DNA of 35,469 nucleotides from a delta proteobacterium MLS_D. Lineage in GTDB: Bacteria; Desulfobacterota; Syntrophia; Syntrophales; UBA2210. Under the pieces are notes generated by a model. That model was given only the letters and a program-made list of their open reading frames with translations. It was not told the origin of the DNA and did not search any database. The first letter of the stretch is position 1. Each line of letters starts with the position of its first letter. Location of the stretch: assembly GCA_002030015.1 (NCBI GenBank), contig LQBH01000057.1:1-35469 (forward strand). Direction: 5' to 3'. The position numbers and the translations under genes are program-made. This document shows, piece by piece, positions 1 through 5,851 of this stretch.

Positions 1-834
1 CGTTATGGATCCCATGACCGAACCCAGCCCTCCTACAACCACCATGACGAGGAAAATGATCGAAAGAATCAGGTGAAAGGTAAAGGGATCGAAAAATCCC
101 AGCACGAAAGCGAAAAGTCCGCCGGCGACGCCCGCGTAAAAGGCGCTTACCGCGAAAGCGAGGGTTTTATAAATTGTCAGGTTGATGCCGATTACTTCCG
201 CGGCGATATCACTATCCCGGATTGCCACGAAGGCGCGTCCCGCCTTTGTCTTCAGGATATTGATGGCGAACAGGGTCATGAGAATGGTGATACTCAGTAT
301 CAGGTAGTATTTGCCTTTCTCCGAAGATATTTCCCAATCCAGGCCGAGTTGCGGTATTCCGATGTTAAGCGCCGGCGCCATGAGTCCCTGCCGCCCGCCG
401 AAAAGCTCCACGTGACCGATAATATGCATAATCGCCAGGCCGAAGGCGAGCGTGGCAATTGCCAGGTAGGGACCTTCAAGTCGAAGGGCCGGAAGCCCCA
501 GGATGAAACCGAAAAAAGCGGCGATAAACGCCGCGATGATCAGTGCCGCGAAAAAGGGAATCGAGAGCTCGGTCATGAGCAGCACGGTCGCATAGGCCCC
601 GATGGCGAAAAAACCCGCGTGGCCCAGGGCGATCTGCCCGGTTGATCCGACCAGGATGTTCAGTCCCACGGCAACAATGACATGCACCATAATGAGATTA
701 AACAGGTAGGCATGATAATTTGACAAAAAGAGGGGCGCCGCGAAGAGGGCGACCAGCAGAACTACCGTCCAGAACAGGATCGTTCCGCTGCTGAAGAGTT
801 CAATATCCTCGTAATAATCGCGTTTCATGTCCAT
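1..834 (-). CDS. livM: Branched-chain amino acid ABC transporter permease, LivM family (3' end cut by window edge)
   Basis: This reads as an inner-membrane permease subunit of a LIV-type (hydrophobic amino acid) ABC importer. The reverse-strand frame is open from an ATG at 834 to the window edge (278 codons) with no stop. After a short charged N-terminus come several long hydrophobic segments. The family hallmark GSTGQIALGHAGFFAIGA lies at about residues 54-71, followed by GLPALRLEGPYLAIATLAFG and a KTKAGRAFVAIRDSDIAAEVIGI stretch read in pieces, the cytoplasmic loop that contacts the ATPase. A GAGGTG ribosome-binding site sits 6 nt before the ATG at 834, so I prefer it to the ATG two codons later. 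The usual upstream partner livH is not next to it, since the 430 bp upstream hold no minus-strand gene. The remaining subunits presumably lie beyond position 1. The family call is confident; the substrate is not determined. Confidence 0.9.
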   Translation of the reverse strand, partial: MDMKRDYYEDIELFSSGTILFWTVVLLVALFAAPLFLSNYHAYLFNLIMVHVIVAVGLNILVGSTGQIALGHAGFFAIGAYATVLLMTELSIPFFAALIIAAFIAAFFGFILGLPALRLEGPYLAIATLAFGLAIMHIIGHVELFGGRQGLMAPALNIGIPQLGLDWEISSEKGKYYLILSITILMTLFAINILKTKAGRAFVAIRDSDIAAEVIGINLTIYKTLAFAVSAFYAGVAGGLFAFVLGFFDPFTFHLILSIIFLVMVVVGGLGSVMGSIT

Positions 835-1267
835 AGGCCGCACCTCGCACGCGTCGGAAATGTGGGTTGTAAGTGATAACACTCAGGTAACGACCCCCCT
901 GGCGGGGGGAATCAAGTTGCCTGTAAAAGAACGTATATAACGAGTGATCCCGCCGGAAAGTCGGCGGATTTCCGCACCCCGGACCGGGTCACTGTATAAA
1001 AAGGGACCTGTTCTCAGCCCCTGTCAAGCAAAATAGTCTAACTCGAATGTACTTGTGATAAAAATGTGAACTGTTTCCGTCGGCTTGTCCCTCAGGACTT
1101 CGCCGGCACCCCCGCTCGAGGCACCCCGATCAACGCCCCGTGTTGAGAACCCCTATCCGAAGAGCTATATCCTGTCAAGAAAAAAATTCCACACTGCCGA
1201 ACTTTTCTGCTATAGATTTATAGCACATTTTTATCGAAAAAACAGGCGGGGCAACAGGAAAAATTTC
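835..1267. other. Intergenic region between divergent livM and the NYN gene, with GC hairpins
   Basis: I see no gene in this stretch. It holds three small GC-rich inverted repeats: six C and six G around TGGC (894-899/904-909), CCGCCG/CGGCGG around a six-base loop (950-955/962-967), and a short CCCGG/CCGGG pair near 980. None is followed by a T-run on either strand, so none is a typical intrinsic terminator. The region must carry the livM promoter on the minus strand, which I could not place, and the NYN-gene promoter listed separately. Confidence 0.5.
1143..1171 (+). promoter_or_regulatory. Putative sigma-70 promoter for the NYN-domain gene
   Basis: TTGAGA (1143-1148) and TATATC (1166-1171) are separated by exactly 17 bp and match the -35 and -10 consensus at 5/6 and 4/6 positions. 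They lie about 97 bp upstream of the ATG at 1268. The sequence match is direct; activity is inferred. Confidence 0.45.
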
Positions 1268-1801
1268 ATGCATATCATCATCGACGGGTATAACCTGATA
1301 CGGCAATCCGATGTCTTCCGCGCCGCTGAAAAGACCAGCCTCGAAACGGGACGAAACCGGCTGATACACTCCCTCGCCCTGTACAATCAGTCTAAATCTC
1401 ACAGAATAACCGTTGTTTTCGATGGATGGATTGAAGGTTCCCCGCAGGAGGAGCGATACCGCGAACGGGGTATTGATGTCGTCTATTCCCGTCGGGGCGA
1501 ACGGGCCGACGAGGTGATCAAGCGCATGGCGCGCCGAGGTGGGTCCGATCTCCTGGTCGTCTCCTCCGACAGGGATATCGCCCTGTCGGTAACGAAGGCG
1601 GGAGGCGTAGCCCTGTCGTCACACCAGTTCGAAACAAAAATGAGGGACGACCACGACGGCCAGCAACCGTCGGAGCAGTTTCCCGGGGACAGCGATGACG
1701 ACGAACAGTCTGAACGGGTTGCGTCGACGAAGAAGAAAGGCCCCGCGAGAAAACGTTCGAAGCGTGAGCGAAAAACGCTGAAGGCGCTGCGCAAACTCTA
1801 G
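1268..1801 (+). CDS. YacP/Rae1-like NYN-domain endoribonuclease
   Basis: The 177-residue product has a PIN-like NYN fold. HIIIDGYNLI at the N-terminus supplies the first metal-binding Asp, TVVFDG follows at about residue 48, GERADEVIKRM at about 77 and VVSSDRDIALSV at about 95. These match the YacP family, whose Bacillus member Rae1 cleaves mRNA in the ribosomal A site. After about residue 120 the domain gives way to an acidic linker and then a strongly basic tail rich in Lys and Arg (KKKGPARKRSKRERK), suited to RNA or ribosome binding. I chose the ATG at 1268 because AGGA lies 8 nt upstream and the NYN domain starts there; the frame is open further upstream to 1085. The gene converges with holA, and their stop codons share the bases CTAG at 1798-1801. 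The nuclease role is inferred from the family. Confidence 0.8.
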   Translation: MHIIIDGYNLIRQSDVFRAAEKTSLETGRNRLIHSLALYNQSKSHRITVVFDGWIEGSPQEERYRERGIDVVYSRRGERADEVIKRMARRGGSDLLVVSSDRDIALSVTKAGGVALSSHQFETKMRDDHDGQQPSEQFPGDSDDDEQSERVASTKKKGPARKRSKRERKTLKALRKL

Positions 1802-3198
1802 GAGTCGGAACCGCCGGACCGCTTTATGAATTCGCCCTCTTTGCAGCTTTCGACGAGTAATCGCTCCATGAGCAGTTTCGGATCGCCGCCGCTCGACTTG
1901 AGAGCGACATCGGTTTCCACCAGCCTGTCCATGAAACGGGCAAGTTCATTCCAGGAAAAATGTTCCGCGTGCCTGACCGTGTTATAGATAACGTACGGGT
2001 GCCGGTCAGGAAGAAATTCCGCGCCCTGCTTCGATCCGCCGGACAGATCCCGCAACAGCGGAGGAACTTTTTTCTGGAATTGAGGATATGACAATGACGA
2101 CGCACCGGCGGGAATCCGCCCCGCGCTGATCAGCAGCTTCGCCTGCATGAGAAACCGCACCTCGCGGGCGATCAGGGCAAGCATCGCCAGGGGGTGCACA
2201 TCCCGTTCCATGAGCCTTGCAAGTGCCAGGAGTCCCCGCTCCAGGTTTTTCACGGCGACGGCGTTGGTCAGTTCGAACAAGGGTTCATCCCGTGTCCGCG
2301 CCGTCATCTCCTCAACGTCGCTGCTGTTGATTCTTGATGCACCTTCTCCCAGATAAAGCAGGATCTTGTCGATTGCGGCGATAATGTCCCCGTAATCGCT
2401 GCCCGCCCTGTCCAGCAGTAATGTAAGAGCCTGCCTGTCGGCTCCGACGCCCCTCTCGCCAAGATACTGCTTCGCCTGTTCGAGCAGTCTCGACGTGCGT
2501 AACGACTCGTTCGTTTCGGCGGTGAACTGAAGAACCTCTCCTTTTCCCGCGATTAATTTGTAAAATTTTTTTCTTTTGTCGACGGTGCGAGCCGTCAGAA
2601 TCAGCGTCATCTGCGGCGGCAATCCCGTCTCGAGCACCGCGGCAAGTCGATCGACATCACCGCCTGTTACACTCCGTTGCGACAGTCCGTCCAGCCGGCA
2701 TTGTTCGAGCAGAGCAGGAACCACATCGGCCGGCTCGGCCACGTCGGTCCCGGCGAAAAACCGATCCCATTCGTCGCCGGATATTTTTCTCCAACCGTCT
2801 TCCTCCAGGTCATTCAGAGACCATTCCAGGGCGCTGACTCTGCTGGTAAAGGAGCGGGCGGCGGCGGCAGGGTCGTCCCGCAGTATATTCGAAAAATTCT
2901 CAGGAAGAGGCGGCGGTTCCCGCCGGGAGGCAAGCAGGTCCGTATCCTTGACAACCACTGCTTTTCGCCCCGCGATCAGGGGTGGCGTCAGTATGGCTTC
3001 CCGGATCGTTTCAACATCGACTCGCTCTCCGTCCATTCTAAAACAGTTGAGATCGTCGGTTCCCCTCGGAAACAGTGCATCCAGAAGCATGCGAAGCGAA
3101 CCGGCAATGAGAAACCGTTCCTCGCCGTAAAGCAGGTAGCAGGGCGCAATCGTCCCTTTTTCTATGGATTGAAGAATCTCCTCGATTCTCCCGGCCAT
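1798..3198 (-). CDS. holA: DNA polymerase III subunit delta, enlarged form
   Basis: HolA is the clamp-loader subunit that opens the beta sliding clamp. The N-terminus (PCYLLYGEERFL, about residues 19-30) and the segment TLILTARTVDKRKKFYKLI (about 198-216) are typical of the family, as is the C-terminal alpha-helical region with FELTNAVAVKN and LMERDVHPLAMLALIAREVRFL read in pieces. The protein is 466 residues, whereas most family members have roughly 330-345. The extra length falls between VVVKDTDLL (about 81-89) and the DKRKK strand, where about 90 residues of low-complexity, charged sequence are inserted. The ATG at 3198 starts directly at the conserved N-terminus. It is the last gene of the minus-strand group after rpsU and the LOG gene. 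Confidence 0.88.
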   Translation of the reverse strand: MAGRIEEILQSIEKGTIAPCYLLYGEERFLIAGSLRMLLDALFPRGTDDLNCFRMDGERVDVETIREAILTPPLIAGRKAVVVKDTDLLASRREPPPLPENFSNILRDDPAAAARSFTSRVSALEWSLNDLEEDGWRKISGDEWDRFFAGTDVAEPADVVPALLEQCRLDGLSQRSVTGGDVDRLAAVLETGLPPQMTLILTARTVDKRKKFYKLIAGKGEVLQFTAETNESLRTSRLLEQAKQYLGERGVGADRQALTLLLDRAGSDYGDIIAAIDKILLYLGEGASRINSSDVEEMTARTRDEPLFELTNAVAVKNLERGLLALARLMERDVHPLAMLALIAREVRFLMQAKLLISAGRIPAGASSLSYPQFQKKVPPLLRDLSGGSKQGAEFLPDRHPYVIYNTVRHAEHFSWNELARFMDRLVETDVALKSSGGDPKLLMERLLVESCKEGEFIKRSGGSDS

Positions 3199-3277
3199 GG
3201 GCGTTGTTCCTTTCGGCCGATGGTTGTAACCCGGCTGATTTCGATCGGGGGGATCCCCCGACGCAAGACACGGTGCT

Positions 3278-3931
3278 TCAGAAGATGAGATACTTTTTCA
3301 ACCGGCTGACGATATCCGCCGGTTCGTCAAATACCTGGATAAGCTCGAAGTCTTCCTCGAGAATTTTCCCGTCCGCCAGCATTACTTCTCTGAGCCAGTC
3401 AAGAAGGCCGCGCCAGTAATCACTCCCCATGAGAAACACGGGAAAGCTCTTGATCCGTTTCGTTTGAATGAGCGTAAGGGCCTCGAAAAGTTCATCCATG
3501 GTTCCGAAACCCCCGGGAAGGATTACGTAAGCAACGGCGTACTTGACGAACATGACCTTGCGAATGAAAAAATACTTGAAATCCAGTTCGACGTTCGCAT
3601 AGGGGTTCGGCAATTGTTCGAAGGGAAGATGAATATTCAGCCCGACTGAAGTCCCGCCGGCCTCGGCGGCGCCCTTGTTGGCGGCCTCCATGACGCCCGG
3701 CCCGCCTCCCGTTATGACGGAGAATCCGTTTTCCACGAGCATGCCCGCAAGGCGTTCCGTTTTCCGGTAGGACTCATCCTGCGGAGTGATCCTGGCGGAA
3801 CCGAAAATACTGACGGCCCTCTCGACGCGGGACAACTCCTCGATGGCGTCGACGAACTCCGCCATGATGCGGAACAACCGCCAGGATTCTTCGATGCTGA
3901 GAGCATCAACGACGTATTGTTTTTCTTTCAT
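3278..3931 (-). CDS. LOG-family nucleotide 5'-monophosphate phosphoribohydrolase (TIGR00730-like)
   Basis: The 217-residue product is a Rossmann-like LOG (Lonely Guy) family protein. Members hydrolyse the N-glycosidic bond of nucleoside 5'-monophosphates, releasing the base and ribose 5-phosphate. The two signatures are GGGPGVMEAANKGA at about residues 76-89 and PGGFGTMDELFEA at about 139-151, which together form the active site. A glycine-bearing SIFGSARI strand precedes them at about 43-50. The length exceeds the shortest plant-like LOG proteins because of an N-terminal helix of about 35 residues. The frame also offers a GTG one codon earlier (3934), but the ATG at 3931 is preferred. Whether the substrate is a cytokinin precursor or a general purine or pyrimidine nucleotide cannot be told from sequence. 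Confidence 0.85.
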   Translation of the reverse strand: MKEKQYVVDALSIEESWRLFRIMAEFVDAIEELSRVERAVSIFGSARITPQDESYRKTERLAGMLVENGFSVITGGGPGVMEAANKGAAEAGGTSVGLNIHLPFEQLPNPYANVELDFKYFFIRKVMFVKYAVAYVILPGGFGTMDELFEALTLIQTKRIKSFPVFLMGSDYWRGLLDWLREVMLADGKILEEDFELIQVFDEPADIVSRLKKYLIF

Positions 3932-4007
3932 CACTCATCCGTGCAGACGAAAGCGATTCCGTGCGGACGGCCATACGGCTCAATCACGATCGCGGCGGCA
4001 TGCATTT

Positions 4008-4199
4008 TTACCTGCCGCGTCTTCTCGCCGCTTTTACCATCCGCCTGCGGGCCTCAAGGGCCTTCCTCTTTTTCTTGACCGAAGGCTTTTCATAGGCCCT
4101 TCTCAACTTGAGTTCCTTGAAGAATCCGTTTTTCGATAGCTTGTTCTTCAGAACCTTCAAAGCCTTTTCAACATCATTGTCGATAACTTTAACTTCCAA
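4008..4199 (-). CDS. rpsU: 30S ribosomal protein S21
   Basis: S21 sits on the 30S platform near the anti-Shine-Dalgarno region and helps initiation. The 63-residue product begins EVKVIDNDVEKALKVLK after the initiator, contains the FFKELKLRRAYEKPS core and ends in a run of Arg and Lys, all typical of the family. The start is a TTG at 4199, chosen because AGGAGG lies about 7 nt upstream and the S21 family begins exactly there. The frame extends upstream to 4277, but that extension is not S21-like. A non-ATG start on a ribosomal-protein gene and the terminator-like leader ahead of it suggest controlled expression. Confidence 0.93.
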   Translation of the reverse strand: MEVKVIDNDVEKALKVLKNKLSKNGFFKELKLRRAYEKPSVKKKRKALEARRRMVKAARRRGR

Positions 4200-4275
4200 C
4201 GATACTCCTCCTTCGGTAGTCGTCATGAAATGCCGGCATCCGGCCGTTACCGGACCGGGAACGTAAAAAGGACAC

Positions 4276-4329
4276 AAAAAAGGGGCAGAACGACGCCTGC
4301 AACATGTACGCGCCGCTTGATCCGCCCCT
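4276..4329 (-). terminator. Terminator-like hairpin in the rpsU leader
   Basis: Read on the minus strand, AGGGGC (4329-4324) pairs with GCCCCT (4286-4281), and the latter runs straight into six T (4281-4276). The roughly 37 nt between the arms contain a second pairing, AGCGGCG with CGTCGTT, allowing G-U pairs, which would extend the stem. It lies between the mini-ORF and rpsU, about 75 nt before the TTG start, so it would prevent read-through into rpsU unless alternative folding occurs. Confidence 0.45.
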
Positions 4330-4355
4330 GTCCAGCTCTTTTTATATCACGCTCC

Positions 4356-4430
4356 TTACTGCGAAGACAGCGCGTCGAAACGCTGTTTCTTCTTCCGCTT
4401 CCGCCGCAGCGGAATACGCGGATAGAACAT
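4356..4430 (-). CDS. 24-residue basic mini-ORF in the rpsU leader
   Basis: An ATG at 4430 opens a 24-codon frame ending in TAA at 4356. The peptide starts MFYPRIP, has a central LRRKRKKKQRF block of almost only Arg and Lys, and ends DALSSQ. GAGGA lies about 10 nt upstream of the ATG, slightly far but plausible. It sits between a promoter-like element and a terminator-like hairpin and upstream of rpsU, so it could be an attenuator leader peptide or a small basic ribosome-associated protein. I recognise no family. The frame is short enough to occur by chance. Confidence 0.3.
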   Translation of the reverse strand: MFYPRIPLRRKRKKKQRFDALSSQ

Positions 4431-4460
4431 AAAAATGGTATCCTCTTTGCGGAAGAGCCT

Positions 4461-4489
4461 TTTATACATTATTTTTTTTTGCGACACAA
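4461..4489 (-). promoter_or_regulatory. Putative promoter for the mini-ORF and rpsU
   Basis: On the minus strand TTGTGT (4489-4484) and TATAAA (4466-4461) are spaced by 17 bp. The -10 matches consensus at 5/6 positions and the -35 at 3/6. The spacer is an A-rich tract. The element overlaps an AT-rich inverted repeat and lies directly downstream of lipM. Confidence 0.4.
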
Positions 4490-4500
4490 TAAAAAATAAT
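4468..4500. repeat. AT-rich 10-bp perfect inverted repeat
   Basis: ATTATTTTTT (4468-4477) is mirrored by AAAAAATAAT (4491-4500) across a 13-nt loop. It begins 10 bp downstream of the lipM stop and covers the spacer of the putative rpsU promoter. It has no GC content in the stem, so it is a poor terminator and could instead be an operator or simply A-tract DNA. Confidence 0.6.
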
Positions 4501-4510
4501 GGTACCCGCC

Positions 4511-5332
4511 TTATAAACGCCCCCGTTCATTCCATCGGCGGTTCCCGTATTTTTCAGTAATCAACCGCTCCGCAAGCGCCCGCTCCCGCCCGGTCAAATC
4601 GCCTTTCAGCAACCTGATGTTCAGCAGTTCTTCGAATCCGCTGCCGAGGTACGGGACAAGACGTTCGGCGGTGACCGGGACCGAAGTCTCACGCGAGACA
4701 CATGTTACGGCCCCCGCGAGGCGACGGACGGCTTCTTCCTCATCACGCCCGTCTTTCCCCATGATCTGCAGACTTATCACCGGATCGAAATCTATCAGGA
4801 CCGAACCGTGCTGCAGAAAACAATCCCGTCCCCGGACCTGGGCGCTGCCGCATATTTTAGCCCCCTTCACCAGTAATTCATTGCGGAAAGGTACGGCGAA
4901 ACACCCGGCTTCCTCAAAACACCGTCCGGGAGCACGTCCTTCCTCGACAAGTTCCGCGCTGATACCTGCCTTTCCCAAACCCTTGATCAGGCACCGACCG
5001 ATAACACGGTACGTGCCGAGTATGTCGGCGGAAAAAGGGAACCGGTGCTGTGACGAGGCCAGCGAATAGGTCAGATCCGTTGAATGATAGACCGCCTTGC
5101 CACCGGTAGGACGCCGAACGATATCGATTCCCCGCTCTTCACAGAAAGCACGGTTCACGTCCTCTTCCAGGTCCTGGGAATATCCGACTGTCACCGTCGG
5201 CCGAATCCACCCGTACAATCGAAGGGTCGGCTCACCGCCCCGGGTTGCGGTTTCGCGAAATATCGCCTCATCCACGGCCATATTTTCGGCGCCGCTGAGC
5301 CGCTGAAAGGAAAGCAACCTCCAGGTTTCCAC
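4511..5332 (-). CDS. lipM: LipM-type octanoyltransferase / lipoate-protein ligase A family
   Basis: The 273-residue product belongs to the BPL/LPL catalytic fold that attaches octanoyl or lipoyl groups to lipoyl domains. AENMAVDEA at about residues 15-23 and RRPTGGKAVYH at about 73-83 are the acyl-binding signatures, and GAKICGSAQ with K159 and FLQHGSVL follow. A cysteine in AGCF (C144) stands where the catalytic Cys of Bacillus LipM octanoyltransferase lies, about 15 residues before the conserved Lys, which favours LipM over an ATP-dependent LplA ligase. The start ATG at 5332 is 6 bp from the gcvH stop, so the enzyme is co-transcribed with a likely substrate, GcvH. The choice between transferase and ligase rests on that Cys and the context and is not certain. 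Confidence 0.82.
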   Translation of the reverse strand: METWRLLSFQRLSGAENMAVDEAIFRETATRGGEPTLRLYGWIRPTVTVGYSQDLEEDVNRAFCEERGIDIVRRPTGGKAVYHSTDLTYSLASSQHRFPFSADILGTYRVIGRCLIKGLGKAGISAELVEEGRAPGRCFEEAGCFAVPFRNELLVKGAKICGSAQVRGRDCFLQHGSVLIDFDPVISLQIMGKDGRDEEEAVRRLAGAVTCVSRETSVPVTAERLVPYLGSGFEELLNIRLLKGDLTGRERALAERLITEKYGNRRWNERGRL

Positions 5333-5338
5333 CGGGGC

Positions 5339-5737
5339 CTATCTCCTCCCCTGGACCTGGTCGACATATTCCTCGTAGTCGTCCGGATCGAGCAGATCGT
5401 CAAGCTCGTCCACCCTGTCGATCGCCACGGCGATCATCCATCCCGCATCGTACACATCGCACTCCAACACACCAACGTCGTCGAAAAGATCTTCGTTGAC
5501 GGCGATAATGTCCCCGCTTACGGGAGCAATCAGCTCCACTGTCGCCTTGGAGGATTCGATAAGACCGAAGGGTTCTCCCTGTTTCACGGCGGAATCAACA
5601 GTATATAGATCGACTGATATTATGTCACCCAGATTTTCCTGGGCGAAGTCCGTAATACCGATCGTGACGACGGTATCGTCCACCCGGGCCCACGTGTGAT
5701 CGCGGCTGTAGAGCAGATCGTCGGGATAGGTCGACAT
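5339..5737 (-). CDS. gcvH: Glycine cleavage system H protein
   Basis: GcvH carries a lipoyl group that shuttles the aminomethyl intermediate between the P, T and L proteins of the glycine cleavage system. The 132-residue product has the family features in order: YSRDHTWAR near residue 10, VTIGITDFAQENLGDI, and ESSKATVELIAPVSG with the lipoylated lysine at K64. The C-terminal helix is more acidic and a little longer than in many homologues (DDLLDPDDYEEYVDQ). A strong AAGGAGG precedes the ATG at 5737. No gcvP, gcvT or lpd is adjacent. In syntrophs and acetogens GcvH may run in the synthetic direction, which this sequence cannot decide. Confidence 0.95.
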   Translation of the reverse strand: MSTYPDDLLYSRDHTWARVDDTVVTIGITDFAQENLGDIISVDLYTVDSAVKQGEPFGLIESSKATVELIAPVSGDIIAVNEDLFDDVGVLECDVYDAGWMIAVAIDRVDELDDLLDPDDYEEYVDQVQGRR

Positions 5738-5765
5738 GGGGGTACCTCCTTATCGCGGCACCGCC

Positions 5766-5811
5766 ACCCTGATTGCGGTCGACGACAAAGTCAAAAAACC
5801 GCAATCAGGGT
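5766..5811. repeat. 14-bp perfect inverted repeat between pepP and gcvH
   Basis: ACCCTGATTGCGGT (5766-5779) and ACCGCAATCAGGGT (5798-5811) are exact reverse complements across an 18-nt loop. On the minus strand the hairpin falls after the pepP stop and about 29 nt before the gcvH start. No T-run follows it on either strand, so it is not a standard intrinsic terminator. A processing or stability hairpin, or a regulator-binding site controlling gcvH-lipM, would fit. Confidence 0.75.
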
Positions 5812-5851
5812 TGACTGATCCCGCGTTACCGGTCGTTACGGCCGGCTTCTT

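Noticed and set aside
73-645. A 190-codon plus-strand frame at the left edge.
   Set aside because: The minus strand reads a convincing LivM permease through the whole stretch, with family motifs and a good ribosome-binding site. The plus-strand product is a hydrophilic antisense shadow.
4230-4499. An 89-codon plus-strand frame in the rpsU upstream region.
   Set aside because: No ribosome-binding site, no motif, and it crosses the promoter-like and terminator-like elements of the minus strand.
5738-5851. A glycine riboswitch ahead of gcvH.
   Set aside because: The gap is 114 nt, most of it taken up by one long inverted repeat. None of the conserved glycine-aptamer segments is visible and no tandem aptamer fits.
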